Assembly (NCBI GenBank): GCA_963729075.1 | Contig: CAVSMU010000008.1 | Coordinates: 124,001-188,000, forward strand | Reading direction: 5' to 3' | Origin: WHSW01 sp963729075 | GTDB taxonomy: Bacteria > Actinomycetota > Thermoleophilia > Solirubrobacterales > 70-9 | DNA length: 64,000 bases | In this document: one piece after another, positions 52,770 through 60,646 of the stretch | How positions within the stretch are numbered: position 1 is the first letter of the stretch | Layout: the number at the start of each line of letters is the position of its first letter | Translations under genes and position numbers: made by a program | The notes under the pieces: generated by a model | Seen by the model: only the letters and a program-made list of their open reading frames with translations | The model's database searches: none | What the model was told of the DNA's origin: nothing

Positions 52770-55700
52770 GTGACCTGTCCGAGTTGCGGCACGGAGAACC
52801 CGGATCGAGCACGGTTCTGCATGTCGTGCGGTGCCGGGCTGCCCGTCAGCTGCCCGTCGTGCGGAGCCGAGAACCCGGATCAGGCGAAGTTCTGCATCGA
52901 GTGCGGAAGTCCGCTCGCAGCCGCGGAGGCGCGGCCCGCGCGCCCGCGGGCCGACGAGCCTCCCCCCGAGGAACGGCGCAGGGCGACCGTGCTGTTCGCC
53001 GACCTCTCCGGGTACACCGCCGTATCCGAGCGCCTCGACCCGGAGCGTATGAAGACGCTCATCGACCGCGCCCTGCGGCGGCTCGGCGAGGAGGTCGAGC
53101 GACACGGCGGCACGATCGACAAGTACATCGGCGACAACGTCATGGGGGTGTTCGGCGCCCCGGTTTCCCACGAGGACGATCCCGAGCGCGCCGTGCGCGC
53201 GGGGCTCGCGATGCAGGCGGCGATGGCCGAGGTCAACGAGCGGATCGCGGCCGACATCGGCGCCACGTTCGCGCTCCGGGTGGGCATCAACTCCGGGGAC
53301 GTGCTCGCCGGCCGGGTCGGCGACGGCTACACCGTGATCGGCGATCCGGTCAACGTGGCCGCGCGGCTCGAGGCCGCCGCCTCGCCCGGGACCGTGATCG
53401 TGGGCGAGACGACGCACCGCCTGACCGGCGCCGCCATCGAGTACGTCGAGCTCGAGCCGCTGGAGCTCAAGGGCAAGTCCGAGCCGGTGCCCGCCTGGGA
53501 AGCGGTGCGGGCCGTCGTGCGCGGCCGCGCCGCGCGCATCGCGCGACCCTCGACGCCGCTGGTCGGGCGCGATGACGAGACCGAGCTGCTGCTGTCGCTG
53601 CTCGAGCGCGTCGTCAGCGAGCAGCGGCCGACCCTGGTCACAGTGCTCGGCCAGGCCGGCGTCGGCAAGTCGCGCCTGCTGCGCGAGCTCGCGGACCGCG
53701 CGGGCACGCTCGAGCCGCCCGTCGCCGTCCGGCTCGGCAACTGCCCGGCCTACGGCGCCGGGCTCGCCTACTGGGCCCTCGGTGAGGTCGTTCGCGGCAC
53801 CTTCGACATCGCCGACACCGACGACGCGTCGACGGCCTGGAACAAGCTCAGCGGCGGTATCGGCAACCTCGTAGCGACGTCCGACACGGAGGAGTCGCCC
53901 GAGCGGATCGCCGCCGCGCTCGGTCGCCCCCTCGGCATCGAGCCGCCGGCCGGCGCCGGCTCGGAGTCGTTCGAGCCCGAGGATCCGCAGCAGATGCGCG
54001 ACCGGCTGTTCTCGGCCGTGCGCACGGTGGTCGAGGCGGCCGGACGGCGCGAGCCGATGATCTTCGCGGTCGAGGACATCCACTGGGCCGACGAGGGCAT
54101 GCTCGACCTGATCGAGTACCTGGCGCGCTGGACGCGGGCGCCAGTCCTGATGATCTGCCTCGCCCGCGACGAGCTCCTCGACCGCCGTCCCGGCTGGGCC
54201 GGCGGGCGCATCAACGCCACCCGGATGACGCTCGAGCCGCTCCCGCGCGAGGAGGCAAAGGCCCTGGTGACCACCCTGATGCCCGGCACCGACGCCGGCG
54301 TCGCCGGGGGCGATCTCGTCGAGCAGGTGGCCGAGCGCTCGGGTGGCAACCCGCTGTTCGCCGAGGAGATGGTCAACCGGATCGTCGAGGGCGGCGGCGC
54401 CGACACGGAGTCGCTGCCGGAGACGGTGCACTCGGTGCTCGCGGCGCGGCTCGACTCCCTCCCGCGTGACGAACGCCGCGTGCTGCAGGCGGCCTCCGTG
54501 GTCGGCCACACCTTCTGGGAGGGATCGGTCGATCCGGGCGACATCTCCATCGATCTCACCGAGGCACTCGGATCGCTACAGGAGAAGGATCTCGTGGTGC
54601 CCACCGCCGGCAGCAGGCTCGCGGGCCAGCGCGAGTACGCGTTCAAGCACGTGCTGATTCGGGACGTCGCCTACTCGACGCTGCCGAAGGCCGTGCGGGC
54701 CCGGCGCCACGCCGAGGTCGGCTCGTTCATCTCGGCGCGCGCCGCGGACCGCTCCGAGGGCGTGATCGCGATGGTCGCCGAGCACTACGGCCGCGCGGCG
54801 AGCCTCGGCGCCGCTGCCGACCTCGAGCCCGGTGAGCTGGAGCAGATCGAGGAGCGGGCGCTCGAGGCGCTCGAGGCCGCCGGCGACGCCTCGGCGGGGC
54901 TCTACTCGAACCGCGAGGCCCAGGGCCACTACGAGAGCGCGCTCGGCCTCGACGGGCGCCTCGAGCCGGCGGCGCGCGCGCGGATCGCGGAGAAGCTGGG
55001 CGATGTCGCGCTGCGGCTCGGACGCGTCGACCGTGCGGTTCGCGCCTGGAACGACGCGCTCGACTATCACCGCGGGCAGGAGGACCTCGCGCGGGTCGGC
55101 GACCTACACCGAAAGATCGGCGCCGGCCTGTGGCACAAGGGTGACCGCGAGGGCTCGATCGAGCACTACCAGCGAGGCATCGACCTGCTCAAGGACGGGC
55201 CGCCGTGCATCGAGCTCGTCCGGCTCTACGAGGAGGCCGCCTCGCTCTACATGCATACCGGCGACAACATGCTCGCGATCTACGCGTCCGAGAAGGCGCT
55301 GCGACTCGCTGAACGGCTCGGCGAAGCGGCCGCCGCGAGCCGCGCCCACGGGATCTTCGGCCGCGTCTTCGGCCGCATCGGCGACTCCGAGCGCGCGCGG
55401 GAGAACCTCGAGCGCTCGGTCGAGCTCGCCCGCGAGAGCGACCCGGCCGAGGCGGTGCGGGCGCTGAACGCCCTCGGTTATCACCTCGAGGTCTCCGAGG
55501 CCGATTACGGCCACGCGCGCGACGCGTACGGCGCCGCGCTCGACCTGGCGCTGGAGACGGGCGATCTGCCCTCGCAGGTGGAGATCCACGCGGCGCTCGC
55601 AACGCTCGCCGTCTATCGCGGCGCCTGGCAGGTCGCCGAGCGCCAGACGGAGGCGTCCGCGACCCTGGCCGAGCGCGAGGGCCTGGACGGAAAGCTCTGC

Positions 55701-56210
55701 TTCCCGTACTCGATGCGCGGTGTGCTGCGCTGGCACGAGGGCGACCTCGACGAGGCGGCGGAGCTGCTCGAGCGGGCGTTCGACATCGCCGATCAGGTCG
55801 GCCGCTCGGAGGTCGCGTTCGAGTCGCTGAGCTGGCTGGCGACGGTGCTGCGCGACCGCGGCGACCACGCCGACGCCGACCAGACCCTCGCCCGGGCGCT
55901 CGATCTATGCGAGCGCGCCGGCCTGGTCGCCCAATCGGTCGAGGCGACCGCCGCCCGCGCCGTCAACCTGGCGCTGTGGGGACGGGCCGATGCCGCGCGC
56001 GAGGTGGCCGAGGAGGCGGCGAGCCTGGCCGAGCGCTTGCGCTACCCCGTCGGCCGCGCCGCGAGCCTCGAGGCGCAGGGCGCGACGGCGAGCGACCCCG
56101 GCGAGCGCGCGAGGCTGCTCGCCGAAGCCGCGGCGGCGTGGACCGAGCTCGAGCGCCCGGCAGACGCCGAGCGCTGCTCGGAGCTCGAGCGCGCGCGCCT
56201 CGACGACTAG
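52770..56210 (+). CDS. Zinc-ribbon / adenylate cyclase / AAA ATPase / TPR signalling protein
   Basis: 1146 aa. Two zinc ribbons at the N-terminus (Cys3, 6, 17, 20 and 28, 31, 42, 45), a class III cyclase (LFADLSGYTAVSERLDPERM with Asp78; YIGDNVMGVFGAP with Asp122; LRVGINSGDVLAGRVGDGYT; PVNVAARLEAAASPGTV), an AAA/STAND ATPase domain (Walker A GQAGVGKSRLLREL near 295-308; EDIHWADEGMLDLIEYLARW) and a long C-terminal TPR array. It is a large one-protein signalling scaffold, common in actinobacteria and Chloroflexi. GTG 6 bases after TATCCT (52758-52763). Confidence 0.9.
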   Translation: MTCPSCGTENPDRARFCMSCGAGLPVSCPSCGAENPDQAKFCIECGSPLAAAEARPARPRADEPPPEERRRATVLFADLSGYTAVSERLDPERMKTLIDRALRRLGEEVERHGGTIDKYIGDNVMGVFGAPVSHEDDPERAVRAGLAMQAAMAEVNERIAADIGATFALRVGINSGDVLAGRVGDGYTVIGDPVNVAARLEAAASPGTVIVGETTHRLTGAAIEYVELEPLELKGKSEPVPAWEAVRAVVRGRAARIARPSTPLVGRDDETELLLSLLERVVSEQRPTLVTVLGQAGVGKSRLLRELADRAGTLEPPVAVRLGNCPAYGAGLAYWALGEVVRGTFDIADTDDASTAWNKLSGGIGNLVATSDTEESPERIAAALGRPLGIEPPAGAGSESFEPEDPQQMRDRLFSAVRTVVEAAGRREPMIFAVEDIHWADEGMLDLIEYLARWTRAPVLMICLARDELLDRRPGWAGGRINATRMTLEPLPREEAKALVTTLMPGTDAGVAGGDLVEQVAERSGGNPLFAEEMVNRIVEGGGADTESLPETVHSVLAARLDSLPRDERRVLQAASVVGHTFWEGSVDPGDISIDLTEALGSLQEKDLVVPTAGSRLAGQREYAFKHVLIRDVAYSTLPKAVRARRHAEVGSFISARAADRSEGVIAMVAEHYGRAASLGAAADLEPGELEQIEERALEALEAAGDASAGLYSNREAQGHYESALGLDGRLEPAARARIAEKLGDVALRLGRVDRAVRAWNDALDYHRGQEDLARVGDLHRKIGAGLWHKGDREGSIEHYQRGIDLLKDGPPCIELVRLYEEAASLYMHTGDNMLAIYASEKALRLAERLGEAAAASRAHGIFGRVFGRIGDSERARENLERSVELARESDPAEAVRALNALGYHLEVSEADYGHARDAYGAALDLALETGDLPSQVEIHAALATLAVYRGAWQVAERQTEASATLAEREGLDGKLCFPYSMRGVLRWHEGDLDEAAELLERAFDIADQVGRSEVAFESLSWLATVLRDRGDHADADQTLARALDLCERAGLVAQSVEATAARAVNLALWGRADAAREVAEEAASLAERLRYPVGRAASLEAQGATASDPGERARLLAEAAAAWTELERPADAERCSELERARLDD

Positions 56211-56215
56211 ATCGT

Positions 56216-56728
56216 CTAGGCCAGCCCCAGGGCCTCGTACTCGCGTAGGAACCCCTCGAACAGGCGCTTGTGCCCCTGCTCGTCGTGGAGGATCTGGATC
56301 ACCATGTCCTGGGTGACCGGGTCGACCCCGTCGGTCTCCTCGACGATCCGGCTGTAGTGCTCGATCGCGCCCTGCTCGGCCTCGATCACGCCGCGGATGA
56401 CGTGGACGATGTCCACCTGGTCGGAGGGCGGCTGCAGATACGACTGCTCGGGCTCGAAGTCGAGCGAGCCCGGCACCACTCCGTAGAGCTCCTTGATTCG
56501 CGCGGCGAACTGCTGGGCGTGCCCGAGCTCCTCCTGGATGTCCTGCTCCAGCGACTCCTTCACCTCCTGGGCCCGGACGCCGTCCGGGTTGACCGAGTTG
56601 GCGATGTAGCTCATCACCGTCTCGATCTCCATCCAGTAGGCCCGCTTGAGGAGCTCGATCACGTGCTCGCGCTGCGCGGCGCTCCCCTCCGCCATGATGT
56701 CCATGCTGGTCGTGGCCGTATCGCTCAC
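56216..56728 (-). CDS. Ferritin-like protein (bacterioferritin-type fold)
   Basis: 170 aa, all-helical. Metal-ligand pattern: EIETVMSYIANSVNP, EELGHAQQFAARI (E-x2-H), EAEQGAIEHYSRIVEET and HDEQGHKRLFEGFL (E-x2-H) form a diiron site. It fits ferritin-like proteins that store iron or act as an oxidase; cage formation cannot be judged. Convergent with the cyclase gene, 6 bases after its stop. Upstream sequence has GGAGG near the ATG (AAAGGAGGC). Confidence 0.85.
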   Translation of the reverse strand: MSDTATTSMDIMAEGSAAQREHVIELLKRAYWMEIETVMSYIANSVNPDGVRAQEVKESLEQDIQEELGHAQQFAARIKELYGVVPGSLDFEPEQSYLQPPSDQVDIVHVIRGVIEAEQGAIEHYSRIVEETDGVDPVTQDMVIQILHDEQGHKRLFEGFLREYEALGLA

Positions 56729-56764
56729 TTTCGCCTCCTTTGCGCTCGTCTCGATCCTTCCCCT

Positions 56765-57943
56765 CTAGGTAGGCCTCGAAACTGGGCCTCGCAACGCTAG
56801 CGCGAGCTCGAACCGGCCGGACGGGGTCTCGAGCGCCTCGCCGAACAGCTCGCGCAGCCGGCCGAGCCGATAGCGGACCGTCTGCGGGTGGACGTGGAGC
56901 TCGGCGGCGACCCGCGAGACCTCTCCCTGGTGGTCGAGCCAGGCCCGCAGGGTCGCGGTGAGCCGCTCGCGCGACGCGGGCGTCTCCGACTCGAGGGGCG
57001 CGAGGCGGCTCTCGGCCAGCTCGCGCAGCACGGCCGGGTCGCCATGGGTGGCGAGGCTTGCGAGGTGCTCGTCGCAGGCGACGAGGCCCGAGCCCTCGAC
57101 GGACCCGTCGCCGATCAGCGTCAGCAGGCTCGTCGCGCGGGCGGTGCTCGTCGCGGCCGCGAGCAGGGGCACCGTCGGGCCGAGCGTCGCAAGGGTGCCA
57201 GTGGCCGCGCGCTCGAGGCGAGCGCGGAGCGCCGGCGCGTCGGGATCGGCGACGAGCGCGGTCCCGCCGCCCGTGATCTCGTCCTCGACCACGAGCGCCG
57301 CCTCCGGCAGTCGCGCCCGGACGCGGCGCCCGCCGTCGGCCCAGACGAGGGCGGCGATCTCGGCCGGCGGCGTCCAGCCGGCGTCCGCGGCGGCGTCGCG
57401 AACCGAGTCCTCGTCGGGATCGGGCTCGAGCAGGAGCTCGGCCACCCGCCGGCGGCGCCGCTGGGTCTCGCCCGCGGCGACCGACTGCTCCTCGGCGTAG
57501 CCCTCCGCCGACAGCGCCGTGAGCTCGTCGATGTAGGCGAAAACGGCCTCCGCGAGCAGCGCCAACGTGCGGCGATCGACGCCGGCGTCGATCGCGATCT
57601 CGGCGACCCGGCGCCAGGACACCCGCGCGCCGAGCCGGTAGGCGGCGAGCAGCGCGTCGAGCGAGCGCCGCTCCCGGTACTCGCCGCGTCCCAGCCCGCG
57701 ATAGACGCGCTCGCCGCCGCTGCGGTCGAGGTCGGGGTCGGAGATCAGGTCGGCGAACTGTCCGAGCGCCTCCTCGACGCCGGTGCGGATCCCGGCGCCG
57801 AACCGCCCGCGGAGCGGGCGTCGGTAGGCGGGCACGCCCTCCCGGAGCGCCTCGATCACCTCGTCGGCGAGCGCCGGCAGGTGCGGCCGCAGGAGCTCGC
57901 CGATTCGCGGTGGGATCCCGGTCCACGGCCGGTCCGATGGCAA
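56765..57943 (-). CDS. PucR/CdaR-family transcriptional regulator
   Basis: 392 aa. A GGDEF-like central region and the C-terminal PucR helix-turn-helix (LTATLRAWLDHQGEVSRVAA, then ELHVHPQTVRYRLGRLRELF) are clear; the N-terminal half is helical (RRTLALLAEAVFAYIDELTA). Such regulators control purine, fatty-acid or sugar genes. It is divergent from the desaturase gene 86 bases away, an obvious candidate target. The TTG start leaves room for a TGTAAT-like -10 about 13 bases upstream. Confidence 0.85.
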   Translation of the reverse strand: MPSDRPWTGIPPRIGELLRPHLPALADEVIEALREGVPAYRRPLRGRFGAGIRTGVEEALGQFADLISDPDLDRSGGERVYRGLGRGEYRERRSLDALLAAYRLGARVSWRRVAEIAIDAGVDRRTLALLAEAVFAYIDELTALSAEGYAEEQSVAAGETQRRRRRVAELLLEPDPDEDSVRDAAADAGWTPPAEIAALVWADGGRRVRARLPEAALVVEDEITGGGTALVADPDAPALRARLERAATGTLATLGPTVPLLAAATSTARATSLLTLIGDGSVEGSGLVACDEHLASLATHGDPAVLRELAESRLAPLESETPASRERLTATLRAWLDHQGEVSRVAAELHVHPQTVRYRLGRLRELFGEALETPSGRFELALALRGPVSRPT

Positions 57944-58029
57944 GACTTGTTGGTTGATTACAAGATCATAGGCTCAAAACTTGCCGATCGGGGAAGAAAT
58001 GGACCCGATCTCCGCCTAACCTCACAAAC

Positions 58030-58914
58030 ATGCCTGCAATTCAGCGCTACACCAACCTGGCCGCCGTCGTCCTGCCCTTCCTCGCCTTCATCGCCGCCCT
58101 CGGGCTGCTGTGGAACAGCGCCGTCGGCTGGTCCGACCTCGCGATCCTGGGCGGGATGTACCTCGTCAGCGCGTTCGGGATCACGATCGGCTACCACCGC
58201 CTGCTCACCCATCGCGCCTTCCAGACCTACAAGCCGCTCGAATACGCGTTCGCGATGGCGGGCTCGATGGCCGTCCAGGGGCCGGTGATCGACTGGGTCG
58301 CCGACCACCGAAAGCACCACGCCAACACCGACGTCGAGGGCGACCCCCATTCGCCCCACGTCGGCCACGGGAGCGGGCTCGCGGGCCTCTGGCACGCGCA
58401 CGTCGGCTGGCTCTTCGACGCGAATGGCCAGGCGGATCGGCGCAAGTACGCGCCCGACCTGATGGACGACCGCGGCATGCGCCTGCTGAACCGTTGGTTC
58501 CCCGGGCTCGTGGCCCTGTCGCTGCTGGTGCTGTTCGGGGTCGGCGTGGCGCTCACCGGGGCGCTCGCCGGCGGCTTGACGGCGCTGCTCTGGGGCGGCT
58601 TCGTGCGGGTCTTCTTCGGCCACCACATCACCTGGTCGATCAACTCGATCTGCCACTTCCACGGCGCGCGGCGCTTCGCCACCGACGACCACTCGACCAA
58701 CGTCTGGTGGCTCTCGCTCGCCTCGCTCGGCGAGGCCTGGCACCACAACCACCACGCCTTCCCGCGCTCGGCCTTCCACGGCCTGCGCTGGTGGGAGCTC
58801 GATCCGTCGGGCCTCGTCATCCGCGTCATGAAGCGGGCCGGGCTGGCATGGAACGTGGTCGCAATCGCGCCCGAGCGACAGACTCAGCGGCTGGCGGCGA
58901 CGCAGGCCGGGTAG
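58030..58914 (+). CDS. Acyl-CoA/acyl-lipid desaturase (membrane diiron)
   Basis: 294 aa. Four hydrophobic segments and the three His boxes of membrane desaturases: GYHRLLTHRAF, DHRKHHANTD, and HNHHAFPRSA, plus GHHITWSINSICHFHG. It introduces a double bond into a fatty acyl chain, probably to tune membrane fluidity. ATG 7 bases after TAACCT (58017-58022), predicting a leaderless mRNA. The stop codon lies within the left terminal motif of repeat copy 3. The divergent PucR gene may regulate it. Confidence 0.92.
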   Translation: MPAIQRYTNLAAVVLPFLAFIAALGLLWNSAVGWSDLAILGGMYLVSAFGITIGYHRLLTHRAFQTYKPLEYAFAMAGSMAVQGPVIDWVADHRKHHANTDVEGDPHSPHVGHGSGLAGLWHAHVGWLFDANGQADRRKYAPDLMDDRGMRLLNRWFPGLVALSLLVLFGVGVALTGALAGGLTALLWGGFVRVFFGHHITWSINSICHFHGARRFATDDHSTNVWWLSLASLGEAWHHNHHAFPRSAFHGLRWWELDPSGLVIRVMKRAGLAWNVVAIAPERQTQRLAATQAG

Positions 58915-59011
58915 GGGGCGTGGATTCGTTCGTTGACGTGTTGAGCACCGTATGCGTGCCTAATTCGCCAATGAACGCGGCGGGCCGCGGCGCGCAGACC
59001 CCTACCTGACC
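58906..59011. repeat. Nested-palindrome dispersed element, copy 3, over the desaturase stop
   Basis: Left terminal GCCGGGTAGGGG (58906-58917) and right CCCCTACCTGACC (58999-59011) are inverted repeats of each other and match copies 1 and 2. The 39-base core (58933-58971) is the same nested palindrome in the opposite orientation (TTGACGTGTT ... AATTCGCCAA arms, inner GCAC-CGTATGC-GTGC). The desaturase TAG (58912-58914) is inside the left terminal repeat. Confidence 0.72.
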
Positions 59012-59072
59012 CGACCATCGCCCTGCACGCCGGCCACGTCCCGAGCGCACGGACCCCGCATAGACTCTCCCC

Positions 59073-59537
59073 ATCGCCACCTGGATCCTGACGGGCTCGC
59101 TGGAGAACTTCCGCATCAACGTCGAGCGCGGCTTCGACGTGGTCGGGTTCAAGGAGCGCCGCCGCAATCAGGCGGCGGAGTTCGATCCCGGTGACGAGAT
59201 CGTCTTCTACGTCACGGGGATGCAGGCGTTCGGCGGCATCGCCCGCGTTCGCTCGCGCATGTTCGAGGATCGGACGCCGATCTGGCCGCAGGGCCGCAAG
59301 CGGCATCCGGAGGACTACCCCTGGCGCGTCGAGGCGGAGCCGGTCGCGGTGCTGGACGAGGACGCCTTCGTGCCGGCCGAGTCCCTGGTCGGCGCACTCG
59401 AGCACGTGCGCAAGTGGCCGGCCGAGCACTGGCACCTGGCGTTCCAGGGCCAGCTGCGTACGGTCTCCGAGGCCGACGCCGAGCTGCTTCGCGACCGGAT
59501 CGTGGCCGGCGAACGCACCGCAGCGCCGGCCGGGTGA
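59073..59537 (+). CDS. EVE-domain protein
   Basis: 154 aa if started at ATC. TWILTGSLENFRINVERGF is the conserved EVE/YTH-like N-terminus, followed by GDEIVFYVTGMQAFGGIARV, RVEAEPVAVLDEDAFVPAES and EHWHLAFQGQLRTVSEADA. EVE domains bind modified nucleotides in DNA or RNA. An in-frame TAG lies 12 bases before ATC, so the fold can start only at ATC 59073 or CTG 59088; the first standard start (GTG 59139) would cut 22 residues. TAGACT (59061-59066) ends 6 bases before ATC, the normal leaderless spacing. Sequence error G to C is possible. Confidence 0.75.
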   Translation: MATWILTGSLENFRINVERGFDVVGFKERRRNQAAEFDPGDEIVFYVTGMQAFGGIARVRSRMFEDRTPIWPQGRKRHPEDYPWRVEAEPVAVLDEDAFVPAESLVGALEHVRKWPAEHWHLAFQGQLRTVSEADAELLRDRIVAGERTAAPAG

Positions 59538-59917
59538 TCCACGAGCGCCACTTCACGGTCGAGGAGGCGAACGCGCTCCTGGGGCGGATCGAGCCGGTCC
59601 TGCGTTCGCTCCGCGAGGCGCGCGACCGGCTCACCGATGCCGAGGCGCACGAGGCGCTCGCAGGTGCCGCGCCGACCAACGGCGGCGGTGACCCGGGCCG
59701 CAACGTCGGCGAGGCTTTCCTGGAGGTCCGCCGGATGCTGCTCGCGCTCCAGGAGCTCGGGATCGTCGTTCAGGACATCGAGCGCGGCCTGATCGACTTC
59801 CCGGCGATCCACGAGGGCCGTGAGGTCTATCTCTGCTGGGAGCTCGACGAGCCGCCACGGATCGCGTTCTGGCACGACCTCGAGGCGGGCTACGGCGGGC
59901 GGCAGCCGCTGGAGTGA
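59534..59917 (+). CDS. DUF2203 family protein
   Basis: 127 aa. HERHFTVEEANALLGRIEPV, LRSLREARDRLTDAEAHEAL, VGEAFLEVRRMLLALQELGI and REVYLCWELDEPPRIAFWHD follow the DUF2203 pattern. GTG overlaps the EVE stop (GTGA), so the two genes are translated together. Function unknown; the EVE partner hints at nucleic-acid or division-related work, but that is inference. Confidence 0.72.
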   Translation: MIHERHFTVEEANALLGRIEPVLRSLREARDRLTDAEAHEALAGAAPTNGGGDPGRNVGEAFLEVRRMLLALQELGIVVQDIERGLIDFPAIHEGREVYLCWELDEPPRIAFWHDLEAGYGGRQPLE

Positions 59918-60052
59918 GCGGCGGCGCCGGGGTGGCGGCGCTCGAACGGCAGCCATGTTTAGCCGCGGCCCCGCCCGGGAAAAAAGCGGGCACCGGGTGG
60001 CGCGCGCCGGCGAACCCCCCAGCCGCGCGCGCAGCCGCCTGGCCTCTTAAAT

Positions 60053-60083
60053 GAGCCGGGACGCCCTCATGGCGCCCCGGCTC
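60053..60083 (-). terminator. Hairpin terminator between the Nudix/ilvA transcript and the EVE operon
   Basis: On the minus strand GAGCCGGG pairs with CCCGGCTC across an inner GCGCC-ATGAG-GGCG stem, and ATTTAA follows. It would stop leftward transcripts coming from nudix-ilvA, and the RNA structure at 60086-60229 lies directly before it. Confidence 0.6.
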
Positions 60084-60085
60084 TG

Positions 60086-60229
60086 GCATCGGAGGTGCCC
60101 GCGCGAAGGGGCCTTATCGGCCACCTTGTGGGGTCTTAGGGGGGTTATGGGTTCGGAAAGGAAGACCGGCCCTTCGCGTGCACCCATGCGTAACCGTGTG
60201 GCTAATCGGCGCCACACGGGGAGGATGCC
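60086..60229. ncRNA. Candidate structured RNA, three-way junction
   Basis: Stem P1: GGCATC (60086-60091) with GATGCC (60224-60229). Stem P2: GGTGC plus CGCGAAGGG (60095-60110) with CCCTTCGCG plus GCACC (60170-60184), enclosing GGTCTT/AAGACC (60132-60137 with 60162-60167). Stem P3: CCGTGTGG (60194-60201) with CCACACGG (60212-60219). The result is a closed three-way junction about 144 nt long. It did not match SRP RNA, tmRNA, RNase P, 6S or the common riboswitch motifs I could check by eye. Strand is undecided; the terminator at 60053 favours the minus strand. Confidence 0.45.
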
Positions 60230-60240
60230 ACCTCGGACGC

Positions 60241-60646
60241 TCAGTCTGGACGGATGTTCGACCCCGCCGTCGCACGAACGAGGTCGCGATCGCGCTCGTA
60301 GTCGAGCAGCTCGAGCGCCGCCTCGGGCTCCAGCCAGCGCAGCTCGTCCACCTCGTCGTTGGGGGCGAACTCGCCGCCCACGGGTCTCATCAGCCACCAG
60401 CGCACCAGCTTGTCGCGCCCCTTGCCATCGCGATATCGCGACGGGGGGAGCTCGGGGCCGAGCTCGCAGCGCAAGCCCGGTCTCCTCCTCGACCTCGCGC
60501 AGCGCCCCCTCGCTCCACGCCTCGCCCTCGATGAGCTTGCCCTTGGGCAGCGACCAGTCGTCGTAGCGCGGCCGGTGCACGACCGCGATCTGCTCGCGGC
60601 CGTCGTCGTCGCGGACCACCAGCCCGCCCCCGGCCTTGACCATCAT
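60241..60646 (-). CDS. Nudix hydrolase (one-base frameshift)
   Basis: Restored length ~134 aa. The Nudix box is GKLIEGEAWSEGALREVEEETGL (within G-x5-E-x7-REUxEExGU), preceded by VHRPRYDDWSLPKG. After ETGL the frame breaks: CCC at 60476-60478 on the plus strand where CC gives RCELGPELPPSRYRDGKGRD, then RWWLMRPVGGEFAPNDEVDE and RWLEPEAALELLDYERD. It hydrolyses a nucleoside diphosphate derivative. Its ATG overlaps the ilvA stop, so ilvA-nudix are co-translated. Confidence 0.8.

Larger units (their letters stand above)
59918..60240. other. Gap holding a structured RNA candidate and terminators
   Basis: 323 bases without a coding region. An A-run (59981-59986 region; T6 on the minus strand after GC-rich stem sequence) may be a terminator tail for minus-strand transcripts, and 60053-60083 is a clear hairpin. 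The right part 60086-60229 folds as described in its own entry. No ORF with family similarity was seen on either strand. Confidence 0.5.

Noticed and set aside
52611..54509. Extension of the lipoprotein ORF by more than 600 codons
   Set aside because: Antisense to the well-supported cyclase gene; the TTG with GAGGAG at 52610 and the signal peptide mark the true start.
60086..60229. SRP RNA, RNase P RNA, tmRNA or T-box as identity of the structured gap
   Set aside because: The SRP GGAA-tetraloop core, the RNase P GAGGAAAGTCC and ACAGAA-type motifs, a tmRNA T-arm and a full T-box sequence could not be found on either strand.
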